Origin: Priestia aryabhattai
Lineage (GTDB): Bacteria > Bacillota > Bacilli > Bacillales > Bacillaceae_H
DNA: 64,000 bases
Direction of reading: 5' to 3'
Assembly (NCBI RefSeq): GCF_023715685.1
Contig: NZ_JAMBOQ010000004.1
Location: forward strand, 1-64,000
Positions 1-9,521 of this stretch are shown in pieces. The position numbers and the translations under genes are program-made. Each line of letters starts with the position of its first letter. The first letter of the stretch is position 1. The notes beneath the pieces are model-generated. The model was not told where the DNA came from, ran no database searches, and was given only the letters and a program-made list of their open reading frames with translations.

Positions 1-121
1 TCAAACTTAGGAATTGCTGGAGCGCCGTGTGAGGTGAAAGTCTCACGCACGGTGTGGAACGGGGGAAAGCCCAAAAGAGAATGGAATCATATCAGATTTT
101 ACACTTAGTAGGCTACCTATC
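1..121 (+). mobile_element. 3' end of a group II intron (domains V and VI)
   Basis: Positions about 20-55 fold as a group II intron domain V: an AGC catalytic triad at 21-23, a lower stem CGCCGTG/CACGGTG, a two-base CG bulge, and an upper stem TGAG/CTCA closed by a GAAA-containing loop. This is followed by a domain VI-like stem ending in GGCTACCTAT, with a candidate branch-point A a few bases before the end. The body of the intron and any reverse transcriptase lie left of the window. The exact 3' boundary (about 119-123) is inferred from where UvrX-like coding sequence begins. Confidence 0.72.
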
Positions 122-122
122 G

Positions 123-608
123 TTATCCTCGGTTTCCTCTGTCATACGGGGGTTAGGTCCGTTGAAAACAAAGCTGGCGGTAGTAGGAGATATTAAACGG
201 TCGGGATCGGTTGTGTTAGCTGCCACACCTTTATTAAAGAAAGAAGGGATCAAAACAGGAAGTCGTCTTTTCGACATTCCTAAAAGGAAAGATATCCATG
301 TGGTGAATCCATCCATGGAGAGATATATCAAGGCTTCGAACTATATTTCGAGTTTGGTGTTACAGTATGTGGCTCCTGAGGATTTTCATGCGTATAGCAT
401 TGATGAGTTGTTTATTGATGCCACAGCTTCGTTACATTTATTCGCTCGCACACCAGAAGAATTAGCCCATAAAATCATTAACGAGATTTATCGTAAGACA
501 CGGCTGACAGCTACCGCAGGAATCGGTCCGAATCTCTTACTGGCTAAGGTGAGCTTAGATCATGAGGCAAAGATATGTGTACCACATGTTTTAAAGTTAA
601 AACGTTAA
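123..608 (+). pseudogene. uvrX: UvrX-type Y-family DNA polymerase, internal fragment (intron-split and truncated)
   Basis: The frame reads SSVSSVIRGLGPLKTKLAVVG, SGSVVLAATP, GIKTGSRLF, then YSIDELFID and GIGPNLLLAKVSLDHEAK. These match the palm and finger region of UvrX/DinB-like Y-family lesion-bypass polymerases carried by SP-beta-type prophages and plasmids. YSIDE holds the catalytic acidic pair. The first exon lies beyond the group II intron to the left. After EAK the protein diverges into an unrelated tail (ICVPHVLKLKR) and stops, so thumb and little-finger domains are missing (the usual length is about 400 residues). It is therefore a relic even if the intron splices. The polymerase identity is clear; which element carried it is not. 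Confidence 0.8.
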
Positions 609-1183
609 TCAAACAGATTTTTTATAGTTTTCTCCTTCATATTAAACAGGTTGTTTTTGTTAGAAAATGAAAGTGAAAAACAGACTAAAAAACAAAAGGA
701 CTCGCCGATTGTGCGAGACTTTTTTATAGGTATTTGACAACAGCTTCATTTGTCCTCAGTAAGTGTAAATGTTTAAAGAATGGGTCCTTTCAGGGTGAAA
801 ATCTTCTTATAAATGCTTTGACGTTTATACTCCAAGTTAAGCCTTATTAGTTATCCAATTTTATTTTAATGATACATTAGTTGGTGTCGCACAATCTACA
901 AGTACATCAAAAGAAGAGAAAAAGGGCGCTATAAAGAAACCTTTCTATTATGAGCAAAGCTTTTAAAACTTAATTTACATTTAAGGTCATTCTTAAAGTT
1001 GTTAGAAATGTAAAAGAAGAGAGCAATTTAATTATTAAAGTATAAAAATTACCCTCTCATTATTAGTTTTTGCCTAACAATGAAAGGACAGTTCGAATGA
1101 ATCAGCAGTTATTTTACTAATATTATTTAATTAAAGAACCACACAGATGATAGTAGTGAATTTCATTTCATATTAAAACCTGT
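609..1183. other. Intergenic region without a convincing gene
   Basis: AT-rich DNA between the uvrX relic and aspA. A short hairpin CTCGC/GCGAG followed by TTTTTT lies at 699-725 and could be a weak terminator. An open frame without a start codon ends near 967 and reads VAQSTSTSKEEKKGAIKKPF, which looks like a decayed 3' gene end. No clear terminator for the minus-strand aspA was found. Confidence 0.4.
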
Positions 1184-2626
1184 TTATTCTCTATCAAAAA
1201 GGGAGTTTCCAGCAATCCCTGGATTAGTCATTTCAAAAGGATTTAAAATAAGATCCAATTCTTCTTCTGTTAAAACATCATACCTTAAGCATAATTCACG
1301 TACGGATTCACCTTTTAGTATTGCTTCTCGTGCGATTCTAGCAGCCACTTCATATCCAATATGGGGATTAATAGCCGTAATAATACCTACACTTTTTTCT
1401 ACGTATTCTTTTAAATGTTCTTCATTCGCCTCAATCCCTTGCAGGCAATAATCCGTAAATGTTTGAAAAGCATTATTCATGATGCTAATTGATTGAAGTA
1501 AATTAAAAATAAGAACAGGTTCCATAACATTAAGCTCAAGTTGACCTGCTTCAGAAGCTAAGCAAATTGTATGATCATTACCGATAACTTGAAAGGCAAC
1601 CTGATTAATCATCTCTGGCATGACAGGATTAACTTTTCCAGGCATAATAGAAGACCCTGGCTGACGAGCTGGCAAAGTGATTTCTGCTAGTCCTGCACGG
1701 GGCCCAGATGCCATTAGACGTAAGTCATTCGCTATTTTCGACATATTTACCATACAAATCTTTAATGCTGCAGAAACTTCTGTATAAGCATCTGTATTTT
1801 GAGTCGCGTCTACAAGATGATCGGCATTCTTAAGTGGTAAACCACTGATATTTGCTAGATATCTTACAACATTTTCGATATAACGTGGATCTGCATTTAA
1901 ACCCGTTCCAACTGCAGTTGCTCCCATATTAACCTCATATAAATGTCCATAGGATTGCTTAATACGTTTCATATCGCGCTCAAGAACACGACTATATGAT
2001 TCAAATTCTTGACCAAGACGGATTGGAACCGCATCTTGTAGGTGAGTACGTCCCATCTTTATAATAGAATCAAATTGTTCTGCCTTTTTATGAAATACAC
2101 TGTGCATATAATGCATTGTTTTTAGTAACTTATTTAACAGATTAAGGGCTGCAATATGAATAGCAGTTGGGAATACGTCATTTGTTGATTGTGACATGTT
2201 TACATGACTATTAGGGCTTAAATCAGAATAAGAACCTTTTTTATGACCAAGTAACTCTAAAGCCCTGTTTGCGATAACCTCATTTGCATTCATATTCATT
2301 GAGGTCCCTGCACCACCCTGTATTGGATCAACAATAAAATGATCATTTCTTTTTCCTTCAATAACCTCGTCTGCTGCTTCAATAATTGCATTACCCAACC
2401 CATCATATAACCTTTTTGTTTCCATATTAGCAAGAGCAGCAGCCTTTTTAACGATTCCTAATGCTTTAATAAGCTCTGGGTGAATTCGATATCCTGTTAT
2501 TGGAAAGTTTTCAACTGCACGTAAAGTTTGAATCCCATAATAAGCATAAGTAGTAACTTTTTTTGTTCCTAGGAAATCTTTTTCAATTCTTACATTTTGT
2601 TTTTTAGGTATTTCTATATTTGCCAT
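1184..2626 (-). CDS. aspA: Aspartate ammonia-lyase (aspartase)
   Basis: Converts L-aspartate to fumarate and ammonia in the cytoplasm. The 480-residue protein has the full aspartase/fumarase superfamily layout: GRTHLQDAVPIRLGQEF in the central helical domain, the catalytic SS-loop GSSIMPGKVNPVMPE, and the substrate motifs TNDVFPTAIH and VNMSQSTND. Length matches bacterial aspartases (about 470-480). The start has AAGGAG nine bases upstream. It lies 37 bases downstream of the gltP-like gene on the same strand, so the pair forms an aspartate uptake and deamination operon. Aspartase is preferred over fumarase FumC by its N-terminal R-x-E-x-D-x-LG and Y-Y-G-I-Q-T-L-R motifs. Confidence 0.93.
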   Translation of the reverse strand: MANIEIPKKQNVRIEKDFLGTKKVTTYAYYGIQTLRAVENFPITGYRIHPELIKALGIVKKAAALANMETKRLYDGLGNAIIEAADEVIEGKRNDHFIVDPIQGGAGTSMNMNANEVIANRALELLGHKKGSYSDLSPNSHVNMSQSTNDVFPTAIHIAALNLLNKLLKTMHYMHSVFHKKAEQFDSIIKMGRTHLQDAVPIRLGQEFESYSRVLERDMKRIKQSYGHLYEVNMGATAVGTGLNADPRYIENVVRYLANISGLPLKNADHLVDATQNTDAYTEVSAALKICMVNMSKIANDLRLMASGPRAGLAEITLPARQPGSSIMPGKVNPVMPEMINQVAFQVIGNDHTICLASEAGQLELNVMEPVLIFNLLQSISIMNNAFQTFTDYCLQGIEANEEHLKEYVEKSVGIITAINPHIGYEVAARIAREAILKGESVRELCLRYDVLTEEELDLILNPFEMTNPGIAGNSLFDRE

Positions 2627-2663
2627 AACATTGATCTCCTTCTTTACATAAAAAGAAATTTTT

Positions 2664-3935
2664 TTATGCTACGTCCGATTTTCTAATAGAATCTGTATAA
2701 TGCTTTGCTTTTTCTTTATCGAATCCGCCTTCCCACTTAGACATCACAATAGCAGCTAATGCGTTACCTACTACGTTGACAGATGTACGAAACATATCTA
2801 AAATGCGATCAATACCAGCAATGAATGCCATACCTTCTAGAGGTAATCCCATTGAGCCCAGTGTTGTTAATACAACAACAAATGATGCTCCTGCAACTCC
2901 TGCCATTCCCTTAGAAGTCAACATCAACACAAGTAAAAGTGTAATTTGTTCTATGAAGGATAAATGAATGCCATACATTTGTGCAATGAAAAGGGCAGCA
3001 ATGGCTTGGTAAATGGATGATCCATCAAGGTTAAAGGTATATCCTGTCGGAATAACAAATGATGTAACAGCTTTTGGACAACCAAAGTTCTCCATTTTAG
3101 TCATTAACCTTGGCAATACTGCTTCAGAGCTTGCGGTTGTAAATGCTAAAATTAACTCATCTTTTAAGATTTTTATAAGTACTAAAACATTAGTTCCAGC
3201 CATTTTTGCAATAATACCTAATACTACAAAAACAAAGAAAATCATGGTCAGATATATAACGAGTACTAACTTTCCTAAAGGGATTAATGAACCAATTCCA
3301 AACTTTGCTACATTCAAACCAATTAAAGCAAATACGCCAAATGGGGCAAATTTCATAACTAAGTTTGTCATCCAAAACATGGATTCTAGTACGCCTTCAA
3401 AAAAGTTTAAAACTGGTTTGCCTTTTTCTCCAATTGCTGCAACTCCTAGACCAAATAAGACTGAGAAAAAGATAATCGCTAATAAATTCCCTTCAGTCAA
3501 CGATTGGAATATATTAGTTGGGATAATATGAACGATTTGAGCTGCTACACCTGCACTCTCAGTTGTTTTAGATGTTTCTTCATATTTGGATATATCACCT
3601 TTCTCGAGGTTCCCCATATCTATACCAGCACCTGGATGGAATAAATTTGCGGCTAATAAGCCCACTGCTAATGCAATTGTAGTAACAATTTCAAAATAAA
3701 GAATGGTTTTTCCACCTAGTCTTCCTAACTTTTTAATATCACCCACACCAGCTATAGATACGATGAGTGCGGATACAACGATAGGAATAACAATCATTTT
3801 AATTAGGTGAAGAAAAATATCCCCTAAAGGTTGAAGAATGGCCATCACTGTATTATTTCCATAAAAAATAGCGCCTATAGCAATCCCGAACGCAAGTCCA
3901 ATAAATATTTGTGTAGCTAATCCCAATTTCTTCAT
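2664..3935 (-). CDS. gltP: Proton/sodium:glutamate-aspartate symporter (DAACS family)
   Basis: A 423-residue membrane carrier of the dicarboxylate/amino acid:cation symporter family. Visible hallmarks are the serine-rich re-entrant loop AFTTASSEAVLPRLM, the motif PTGYTFNLDGSSIYQAIAALFIAQ and the C-terminal GIDRILDMFRTSVNVVGNALAAIV. These set the Asp/Glu or C4-dicarboxylate specificity of the family. I start at the internal ATG (MKKLGLATQ) because AAAGGGG sits eight bases before it; an ATG ten codons upstream has no site. Being first in an operon with aspA argues for aspartate as substrate. A cre-like site lies about 500 bases upstream. The choice among gltP, gltT and dctA is inference. Confidence 0.85.
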   Translation of the reverse strand: MKKLGLATQIFIGLAFGIAIGAIFYGNNTVMAILQPLGDIFLHLIKMIVIPIVVSALIVSIAGVGDIKKLGRLGGKTILYFEIVTTIALAVGLLAANLFHPGAGIDMGNLEKGDISKYEETSKTTESAGVAAQIVHIIPTNIFQSLTEGNLLAIIFFSVLFGLGVAAIGEKGKPVLNFFEGVLESMFWMTNLVMKFAPFGVFALIGLNVAKFGIGSLIPLGKLVLVIYLTMIFFVFVVLGIIAKMAGTNVLVLIKILKDELILAFTTASSEAVLPRLMTKMENFGCPKAVTSFVIPTGYTFNLDGSSIYQAIAALFIAQMYGIHLSFIEQITLLLVLMLTSKGMAGVAGASFVVVLTTLGSMGLPLEGMAFIAGIDRILDMFRTSVNVVGNALAAIVMSKWEGGFDKEKAKHYTDSIRKSDVA

Positions 3936-5070
3936 GGTTGTAACCCCTTTCAATTTTCGGTTCATTAAAACACTTAAAGAGAGCCTATGCTTAGGCTAGC
4001 GTCTATAAAAAAGACAAGAATTAAAAATAAGTCTAATGTGTGGATAATCTTTAACATAAATGGTAATCATATAATTTGAAATTAACTCCCCCTTCAGTAA
4101 AACGTTTTCATAATCTTCATTGTAAAAATACACTTTTTCGGCTCACATTATATACTTGAGCATATAATATCGTTTATAAAGAGATTTTCCATTATCCTTT
4201 TAACCTTTTTGGAGTTCTGTTTTTTGTCTAACATTCATATAAATATAGTAACAGTCACTTCTATATTTATACTCCTAGAATTGGACAATAATATCCTAAT
4301 CTATTATTCCCTCATTTCATATAAAGAAATATCTTCTCCTTTACCTAGTGTCTAGAGATAAGGTAACAATAACACTAGATACCTCTATAATTTGTTAAAA
4401 TAATTAAATGTCTTAAAATGTTTTTCTTTAAATTAAATGATATCGCTTTCAAAAATATCAATCGTAATAACTACATATATCTTCTCCGAAAGCTAAAGGA
4501 ATTTAGGATTTATGCCATGTGTAACTTAATTAACGAAACTACAGCATTAAGTTGGAGTATCTCTTTTAATCTCTTCATACTGTAATTTCATTATAATGAA
4601 CATCCTTTTTTTGTATATAGGTAATGAATGGAATCGAAAAAATTATAATAACGAAAAGTATATTTTTAATTTTATGTTCTCTTTTTGCGTACTCCAGTTA
4701 CATTATATTTATATACAACGGATAAATCAAGAAATTATTATTCATTTCGCGTACATTTTATTTCAATAGGCCTCATAGAAGTGAGTACTACTTTAATAAC
4801 GACGAACTGTTATTTAAATATTAACTGTTCGTAGCGTGAAAGAGCCTATGCCCTTAAGAAATGCTATAAGCAAGGCCAATGCATAACAGAGACAGGCTTC
4901 ATTCAGTTTGTGGATTCGCTGGAGGAACTATTTATCTTCATTGATGACGTATTTGAATTAAAAAATAAAATGAAATTGAGTGAACTTATTGATATTGGAT
5001 TCATGTAAAATTAGAGTAGATTGAAAAACTAAACCGTTCAGAATATTTTTTAATTTTAGGAGGAAATGGC
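3936..5070. other. Long AT-rich intergenic region
   Basis: It must contain the promoter for gltP-aspA. It holds a cre-like site (4438-4451) and, at its right end, an open frame without an obvious start (4835-5008). That frame reads ALKKCYKQGQCITETGFIQ, then VDSLEELFIFIDDVFEL, and ends MKLSELIDIGFM. I take it as a decayed gene end; a related sequence lies at 8846-8884. Nothing else recognisable was seen. Confidence 0.4.
4438..4451. promoter_or_regulatory. cre-like catabolite-responsive element
   Basis: TGATATCGCTTTCA fits the relaxed cre consensus TGWNANCGNTNWCA at every fixed position. It lies 503 bases before the gltP start, which is far for direct repression, so the assignment to gltP-aspA is tentative. 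Confidence 0.35.
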
Positions 5071-5442
5071 ATGGAAGTTTTGGCAGAATATTTAGCGCGT
5101 ATTGATAACCCTGACCATCGGAACCGAACAGAGGAAGTTTTGGATTGGGTTTCTACTAATTTCCCGAATTTGAAACCGCAAATCAAGTGGAATACACCAA
5201 TGTTTACCAATCACGATAAATTTATCATTGGCTTTTCCACAGCCAAGCATCATTTGAGCGTTTCACCTGAAGAAGTAGGTATTGCGCAATTTGCTGATGA
5301 AATTGCTCAGGCTGAATACAGCGCTACCAAAGGCTTGTTCCGCATTCCATGGACTGATTCAGTAAACTATAAATTACTTAAAAAAATAATCGAGTTCAAT
5401 ATTTTAGATAAAAAAGATTGTTCAACTTTTTGGCGAAAATAA
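5071..5442 (+). CDS. fra: Frataxin-like iron chaperone (DUF1801, YdhG/Fra)
   Basis: A 123-residue protein of the DUF1801 family. It resembles B. subtilis YdhG, named Fra, a frataxin-like protein reported to supply iron for iron-sulphur cluster and heme assembly. Family features visible are [19 protein letters not shown] and [12 protein letters not shown], followed by [28 protein letters not shown] site sits eight to nine bases before the ATG. The next gene, a DNA-alkylation repair enzyme, starts 124 bases downstream. The family match is firm; the iron role is taken from the B. subtilis homologue. Confidence 0.75.
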   Translation: MEVLAEYLARIDNPDHRNRTEEVLDWVSTNFPNLKPQIKWNTPMFTNHDKFIIGFSTAKHHLSVSPEEVGIAQFADEIAQAEYSATKGLFRIPWTDSVNYKLLKKIIEFNILDKKDCSTFWRK

Positions 5443-5566
5443 AAAAACAGATTATGAGGGGTAAACTGACCCCCAGTAGCTTAGAAATCGTAAGATGAAT
5501 TAGAAGCTAAATTTTTTTAAAAAGGTGCTCAAATTTATGAGTGGTAGAGGAGGAGAGTATAAAAAA

Positions 5567-6274
5567 ATGAATTTCGAAATGGTTATGAAAGAACTTGAAG
5601 CGCTCGGTACGGAACGAATTAAAAAGACTTACATAAACAATGGTGCACACGATCCACTTTTTGGAGTGGCAACGGGAAAAATGAAGCCCATTGCAAAGAA
5701 AATCAAGAAAAACCAGCCTTTAGCTGAGCAGCTTTATGCCTCTGGTAACTACGATGCTATGTATTTAGCTGGTATCATTGCAGACCCAACAAGGGTGACT
5801 GAAGAGGATTTAGAGCGTTGGATAGATGCAGCGTATTTTTACATGCTATCGGATTATGTAGTTGCAGTAACTTTGGCAGAAACCGATTTTGCGCAAGTTG
5901 TTGCTGATAAATGGATTGTGAGCCATGAAGAACTTAAAATGTCTGCAGGCTGGAGTTGTTACTGCTGGCTTTTGGGTAATCGTCCAGACGATGAATTTAG
6001 CGCAAGTAAGATTGCCAATATGCTTGACCAAGTGGAAAATACGATTCACGCTTCTCCAGATCGAACGAAATCAGCTATGAATAATTTTATCTATACAGTC
6101 GGAATCTCATATTTGCCGCTTCATGATAAGGCGGTTGAAATCGCAAAGGCAGTAGGTCCAGTGGAAGTTAAGAAGGACAAGAAAAAAAGTAGTATCCTTC
6201 TTGCCTCCGAAACTATTCAAAAGGATATAGATAGAGGCCGGCTTGGTTTCAAACGCAAATACGTAAGGTGTTAG
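5567..6274 (+). CDS. AlkD-like DNA alkylation repair protein
   Basis: A 235-residue all-helical protein of the DNA_alkylation family (HEAT-repeat DNA glycosylases AlkC/AlkD that excise N3- and N7-alkylpurines). Diagnostic segments are GVATGKMKPIAKKIKKNQPL, LYASGNYDAMYLAGIIADP and SDYVVAVTLAETDFA. The Trp- and Cys-rich stretch SAGWSCYCWLLGNRPDD is typical of the more divergent subgroup with uncertain catalytic residues. I start at MNFEMV because AGGAGG lies just before it; an ATG 14 codons upstream has no site. A lysine-rich patch (KKDKKKSS) near the C-terminus could contact DNA. Substrate range cannot be read from sequence. Confidence 0.75.
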   Translation: MNFEMVMKELEALGTERIKKTYINNGAHDPLFGVATGKMKPIAKKIKKNQPLAEQLYASGNYDAMYLAGIIADPTRVTEEDLERWIDAAYFYMLSDYVVAVTLAETDFAQVVADKWIVSHEELKMSAGWSCYCWLLGNRPDDEFSASKIANMLDQVENTIHASPDRTKSAMNNFIYTVGISYLPLHDKAVEIAKAVGPVEVKKDKKKSSILLASETIQKDIDRGRLGFKRKYVRC

Positions 6275-6587
6275 CATAATTTTCAGTGTCGCTACACTAA
6301 CTGAGACAAGGCGATAAAGTATCGGAGGATTAATTAGCCTAAGAAAGAATAATATGCTAAGGGATTCATGTTATTTTGATCATCCAACAGCTCGTTATCG
6401 AAACGGCATTATAAGAGGTCATAAAGCCTAACGGAGAAGGTTTTATAAGTTATAGAACCTCTCATAATAATTAAAGTGGTGTAGAGCAGACTTTATCGGG
6501 AGTATTAAAAAAACGTTAGAAATCAAAACCCCTCACTTCCTACATAAGGAAATGAGGGGTTTTGCCTTATAATAAGCTATCACATTA
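6275..6587. other. Intergenic region ending in a bidirectional terminator
   Basis: No gene was found between the convergent alkylation-repair and aldo-keto reductase genes. The only clear element is the hairpin at 6525-6563. Confidence 0.5.
6525..6563. terminator. Bidirectional Rho-independent terminator
   Basis: The stem AAAACCCCTCA/TGAGGGGTTTT with a further CTTCC/GGAA(A) pairing has A- and T-tracts on both sides. It can end transcription from both convergent genes. Confidence 0.85.
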
Positions 6588-7568
6588 TTAATTATGGCCA
6601 ACTATTGGGTGTGGTACATATGGCTCTTCAAGAAACGCAATTTCTTCAGATGTTAGCTTAATCGATAAAGCACCTACAGCATCTTCAAGATGTGGTATTT
6701 TCGTAGCCCCAATTATAGGAGCTGTGACTGATTCGTTTTGTAGCAACCAGGCAAGTGCGATATGTGTACGAGGGATATCATGTTTTTCTGCGAGGGAGGC
6801 TACTCGCTCTACAACCAATCGATCGGCTCCTGCAGTCGCATCGTATTTAGATTTTTGAATTTGATCTGTCTCAGAACGATGCGTTGTTACTGACCAGTCA
6901 CGTGTTAATCTCCCTGATGCAAGAGGGCTATATGGAGTGATACTAATTTTCTCTTCCTTACAAAGGGGTAACATTTCTCGTTCCTCTTCACGGTATATTA
7001 GGTTTAAATGATTCTGCATAGACACAAACTTAGTCCAACCATTTTTTTCTGCTGTATGTAATGCCTTTTGGAACTGCCAAGCGTACATGGCAGAAGCACC
7101 AATATATCTTGCTTTGCCAGCCTTCACCACGTCATGTAATGCTTCCATTGTTTCTTCAATGGGGGTAGTGTAATCCCAGCGATGAATGATATAAAGATCT
7201 ACATAATCAGTTTCCAACCTCTTAAGACTTTTATCGATTTCACTCATAATTGCTTTTCGAGAGAGACCAGAGCCGTTTGGACCTTTATGCATTTGTCCGT
7301 GTACTTTAGTTGCTATGACAACTTCATCGCGATTAGCATAATCCTTAAGAGCTCGTCCAAGGTATTCTTCACTTGTACCCAGTGAGTATACATTTGCTGT
7401 ATCAAAAAAATTAATTCCTAAGTCCAGGGCTTTTTTTATAACAAGGCGAGAGTCCTCTTCATTAAGCACCCATTGATGAAGCCATTTGTTGGCGTCCCCA
7501 AAACCCATACATCCAAGACAAAGTCGAGATACATCTAAGCCTGTATTACCAAGTTTTACATATTCCAT
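6588..7568 (-). CDS. Aldo-keto reductase
   Basis: A 326-residue NADPH-dependent oxidoreductase of the aldo-keto reductase superfamily that reduces aldehydes or ketones. The catalytic tetrad is visible: Asp in FFDTANVYSLGTSEEYLG, Tyr five residues later, Lys in VVIATKV and His in IIHRWD. The C-terminal half carries the cofactor motif ITPYSPLASGRL. It resembles the YajO/IolS-type group. The start has a GAGAGGA site. It is divergent from an AraC regulator with 190 bases between, the same arrangement as E. coli yqhC with its aldehyde reductase genes, so aldehyde-inducible expression is likely but inferred. Confidence 0.88.
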   Translation of the reverse strand: MEYVKLGNTGLDVSRLCLGCMGFGDANKWLHQWVLNEEDSRLVIKKALDLGINFFDTANVYSLGTSEEYLGRALKDYANRDEVVIATKVHGQMHKGPNGSGLSRKAIMSEIDKSLKRLETDYVDLYIIHRWDYTTPIEETMEALHDVVKAGKARYIGASAMYAWQFQKALHTAEKNGWTKFVSMQNHLNLIYREEEREMLPLCKEEKISITPYSPLASGRLTRDWSVTTHRSETDQIQKSKYDATAGADRLVVERVASLAEKHDIPRTHIALAWLLQNESVTAPIIGATKIPHLEDAVGALSIKLTSEEIAFLEEPYVPHPIVGHN

Positions 7569-7758
7569 TTAACTGCTTCCTCTCTCTTAGTTATTTATCA
7601 CATTTATCGTGACTTATTTACGGTTAATTATGTCATAAATAATAAAGAAACCATTAGCACATTGCTATCAAGTTTTTGCCTAATCCTCTTAGATCCTCTT
7701 ACTCAATCAATGGATATCAGATATAATGAACCGAAAGTAAAGAAAAGGAGAATAAGTT

Positions 7759-8661
7759 ATGTCTAACAAAACCTATAAACAGCAACATGAGCTTTCTAAA
7801 CTCATTGAACGCCTTTGCAAGCAGGACGGTGTTCATTCTACCACTATTCCTTCCTTATTTCTCATCCGTGAATCTACTATTACTGAACCCATCTCTAGAG
7901 TTAACGAGCCATCTTTTTGTGTTATCCTCCATGGAGAAAAGGAGGTATTATTGGGAGAAGAGCGCTTTTTTTACGGTTCCGGTCATTATATTGTGGCATC
8001 AGTTGACTTGCCAGTTACAGGTCAAGTCATCAAAGCCTCAGCCGAGTCCCCATATTTAGCCTTGAAACTTGAATTTACCTCTAGCCAGGTTTTAGAGGTT
8101 TTAAATGGAACACATATTAAAACGGGACAAGGAAAGAACGTAAAACGAGCTATGTATGTTAGCAAAATAGAGCCATCTTTGTTAGACGCAGTAGTAAGGT
8201 TAGCATCTTTGCTAGACACTCCAAAACATATCTCTGTTCTTGCTCCATTATTAAAAAAAGAAATTCTCTATTGGATCCTACAAGGTCCACATGGCGAAGC
8301 ACTTGAACAAATGGCATTAGAAGGTAGCAATGCCTCTAGAATAAGAGAGGTTATAGACCATATTATTAATAACTATGAAGAGTCTTTTCGTATTGAAGAG
8401 CTTGCTAAAATAGCGAATATGAGTGTTTCATCGCTACACCGACATTTTAAAGAGGTAACGGCAATGAGCCCCATTCAGTTTCAAAAACAACTGAGGTTGC
8501 AGGAAGCGAGGCGTTTGTTATTAGCAGAGTCAACAGATGTAGCTGATGTCGCATTCAGAGTGGGGTACGAAAGTCAATCGCAATTCAGTCGAGAATATTC
8601 CCGAATGTTTGGCTTTTCACCTAGAGTAGATATAAGCAGAATAAGAGAAAACTACGTTTAA
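7759..8661 (+). CDS. AraC-family regulator with AraC_N ligand domain (YqhC-like)
   Basis: A 300-residue transcription factor. Residues about 20-175 form the AraC_N (AraC type I) sensory domain, with PSFCVILHGEKEVLLGEERF and YLALKLEF. Residues about 195-295 form the double helix-turn-helix: IEELAKIANMSVSSLHRHFK, SPIQFQKQLRLQEARRLL and VAFRVGYESQSQFSREYSRM. The start has AAAGGAG and the gene is divergent from an aldo-keto reductase. In E. coli, YqhC has this architecture and activates aldehyde reductases in response to reactive aldehydes; the same role here is inference. The ligand is unknown. Confidence 0.85.
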   Translation: MSNKTYKQQHELSKLIERLCKQDGVHSTTIPSLFLIRESTITEPISRVNEPSFCVILHGEKEVLLGEERFFYGSGHYIVASVDLPVTGQVIKASAESPYLALKLEFTSSQVLEVLNGTHIKTGQGKNVKRAMYVSKIEPSLLDAVVRLASLLDTPKHISVLAPLLKKEILYWILQGPHGEALEQMALEGSNASRIREVIDHIINNYEESFRIEELAKIANMSVSSLHRHFKEVTAMSPIQFQKQLRLQEARRLLLAESTDVADVAFRVGYESQSQFSREYSRMFGFSPRVDISRIRENYV

Positions 8662-9005
8662 ATGAAGAAATACTGCAGGTTGTGAAAGGTTGTACTTAAA
8701 GTAAAGGGTGCTTTAGTTCGATAAGAAATAGTAATTTTAAGACCTTTAACAATCCGGTGCTTTAATGAAATAAAGACCAAAAAAATGACTATTGATGCAG
8801 TCATAGATGCAGTGGTAAAAACCATTAAAACAATAGATTTTTTAAATGAGGCTAAGTGAACTAATTGATGTTCGTTTCATATAATAAAAAGTAATAAAAC
8901 AGTTTATTTACATAAGATTTCCATACATAATTAGTATAAGCTTAAAGAGTACCCAATCATTTTTCATAGATTCATTTAATGATGTTATATAAGGAGGCCC
9001 CTAAA
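8662..9005. other. Intergenic region with a decayed coding remnant
   Basis: A 24-codon frame at 8785-8859 (ATG to TGA, reading MTIDAVIDAVVKTIKTIDFL and four more residues) runs out of frame into a short reading frame at 8846-8884, MRLSELIDVRFI. The latter resembles the tail of the open frame at 4970-5008 in both DNA and protein. I read it as a frameshifted relic. Confidence 0.3.
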
Positions 9006-9521
9006 ATGAAGCAGGTTTGGAATGAGTTTGAGCAGTGGTTAAAAATAAATCGACCAGAAGCAGTAGGAACACTTAACGAAGCAGCTGCTAAATCAGAAAT
9101 TACAGAGGTTGAACAAAAGATGGGACTAACATTCCCCCAAAACCTTAAAGACTGGTTAATGATACATAATGGACAGCGTGATGAATATATAGCAGCTATT
9201 GAAAATTATACTCTATTACCTTTAGAGGAGATTCTGTATACGTGGCAAACATTAAAAGAGTTGTTAGACGGAGGAGAGTTTGAAGATTTTCCAGAAGTAG
9301 AACCTATTGGACCAGTGAAAAAAGAATTTTGGTGGAACCCACGTTGGATTCCGATTGCTACGAATGGGGGAGGAGATGATATTTGTATAGACTTGGACCC
9401 TGATGAAAGAGGAAAAGCCGGCCAAATTATCACCTTTTGGCACGATTGGGAACAGCGTGAAGTAATAGCAGATAGCTTAGAAGAATGGGTAATGGCTACG
9501 ATAAGTCATACAGATAATTAA
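9006..9521 (+). CDS. SMI1/KNR4 (SUKH) family protein
   Basis: A 171-residue cytoplasmic protein of the SUKH superfamily. Family signatures are ITEVEQKMGLTFPQNLKDWL near the N-terminus, WIPIATNGGGDDICIDLDP in the middle, and a C-terminal helix ADSLEEWVMATI. Many SUKH proteins are immunity proteins that neutralise contact-dependent or secreted toxins; others are standalone. No toxin gene is adjacent here, so a defence role is only possible. I start at MKQVWNEF because AAGGAGG lies eight bases upstream; an earlier ATG has no site. Confidence 0.8.
   Translation: MKQVWNEFEQWLKINRPEAVGTLNEAAAKSEITEVEQKMGLTFPQNLKDWLMIHNGQRDEYIAAIENYTLLPLEEILYTWQTLKELLDGGEFEDFPEVEPIGPVKKEFWWNPRWIPIATNGGGDDICIDLDPDERGKAGQIITFWHDWEQREVIADSLEEWVMATISHTDN

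Noticed and set aside
3013..3531. A 172-codon plus-strand frame inside the gltP-like gene
   Set aside because: It is antisense to clearly conserved transporter coding sequence and has no site or family features.
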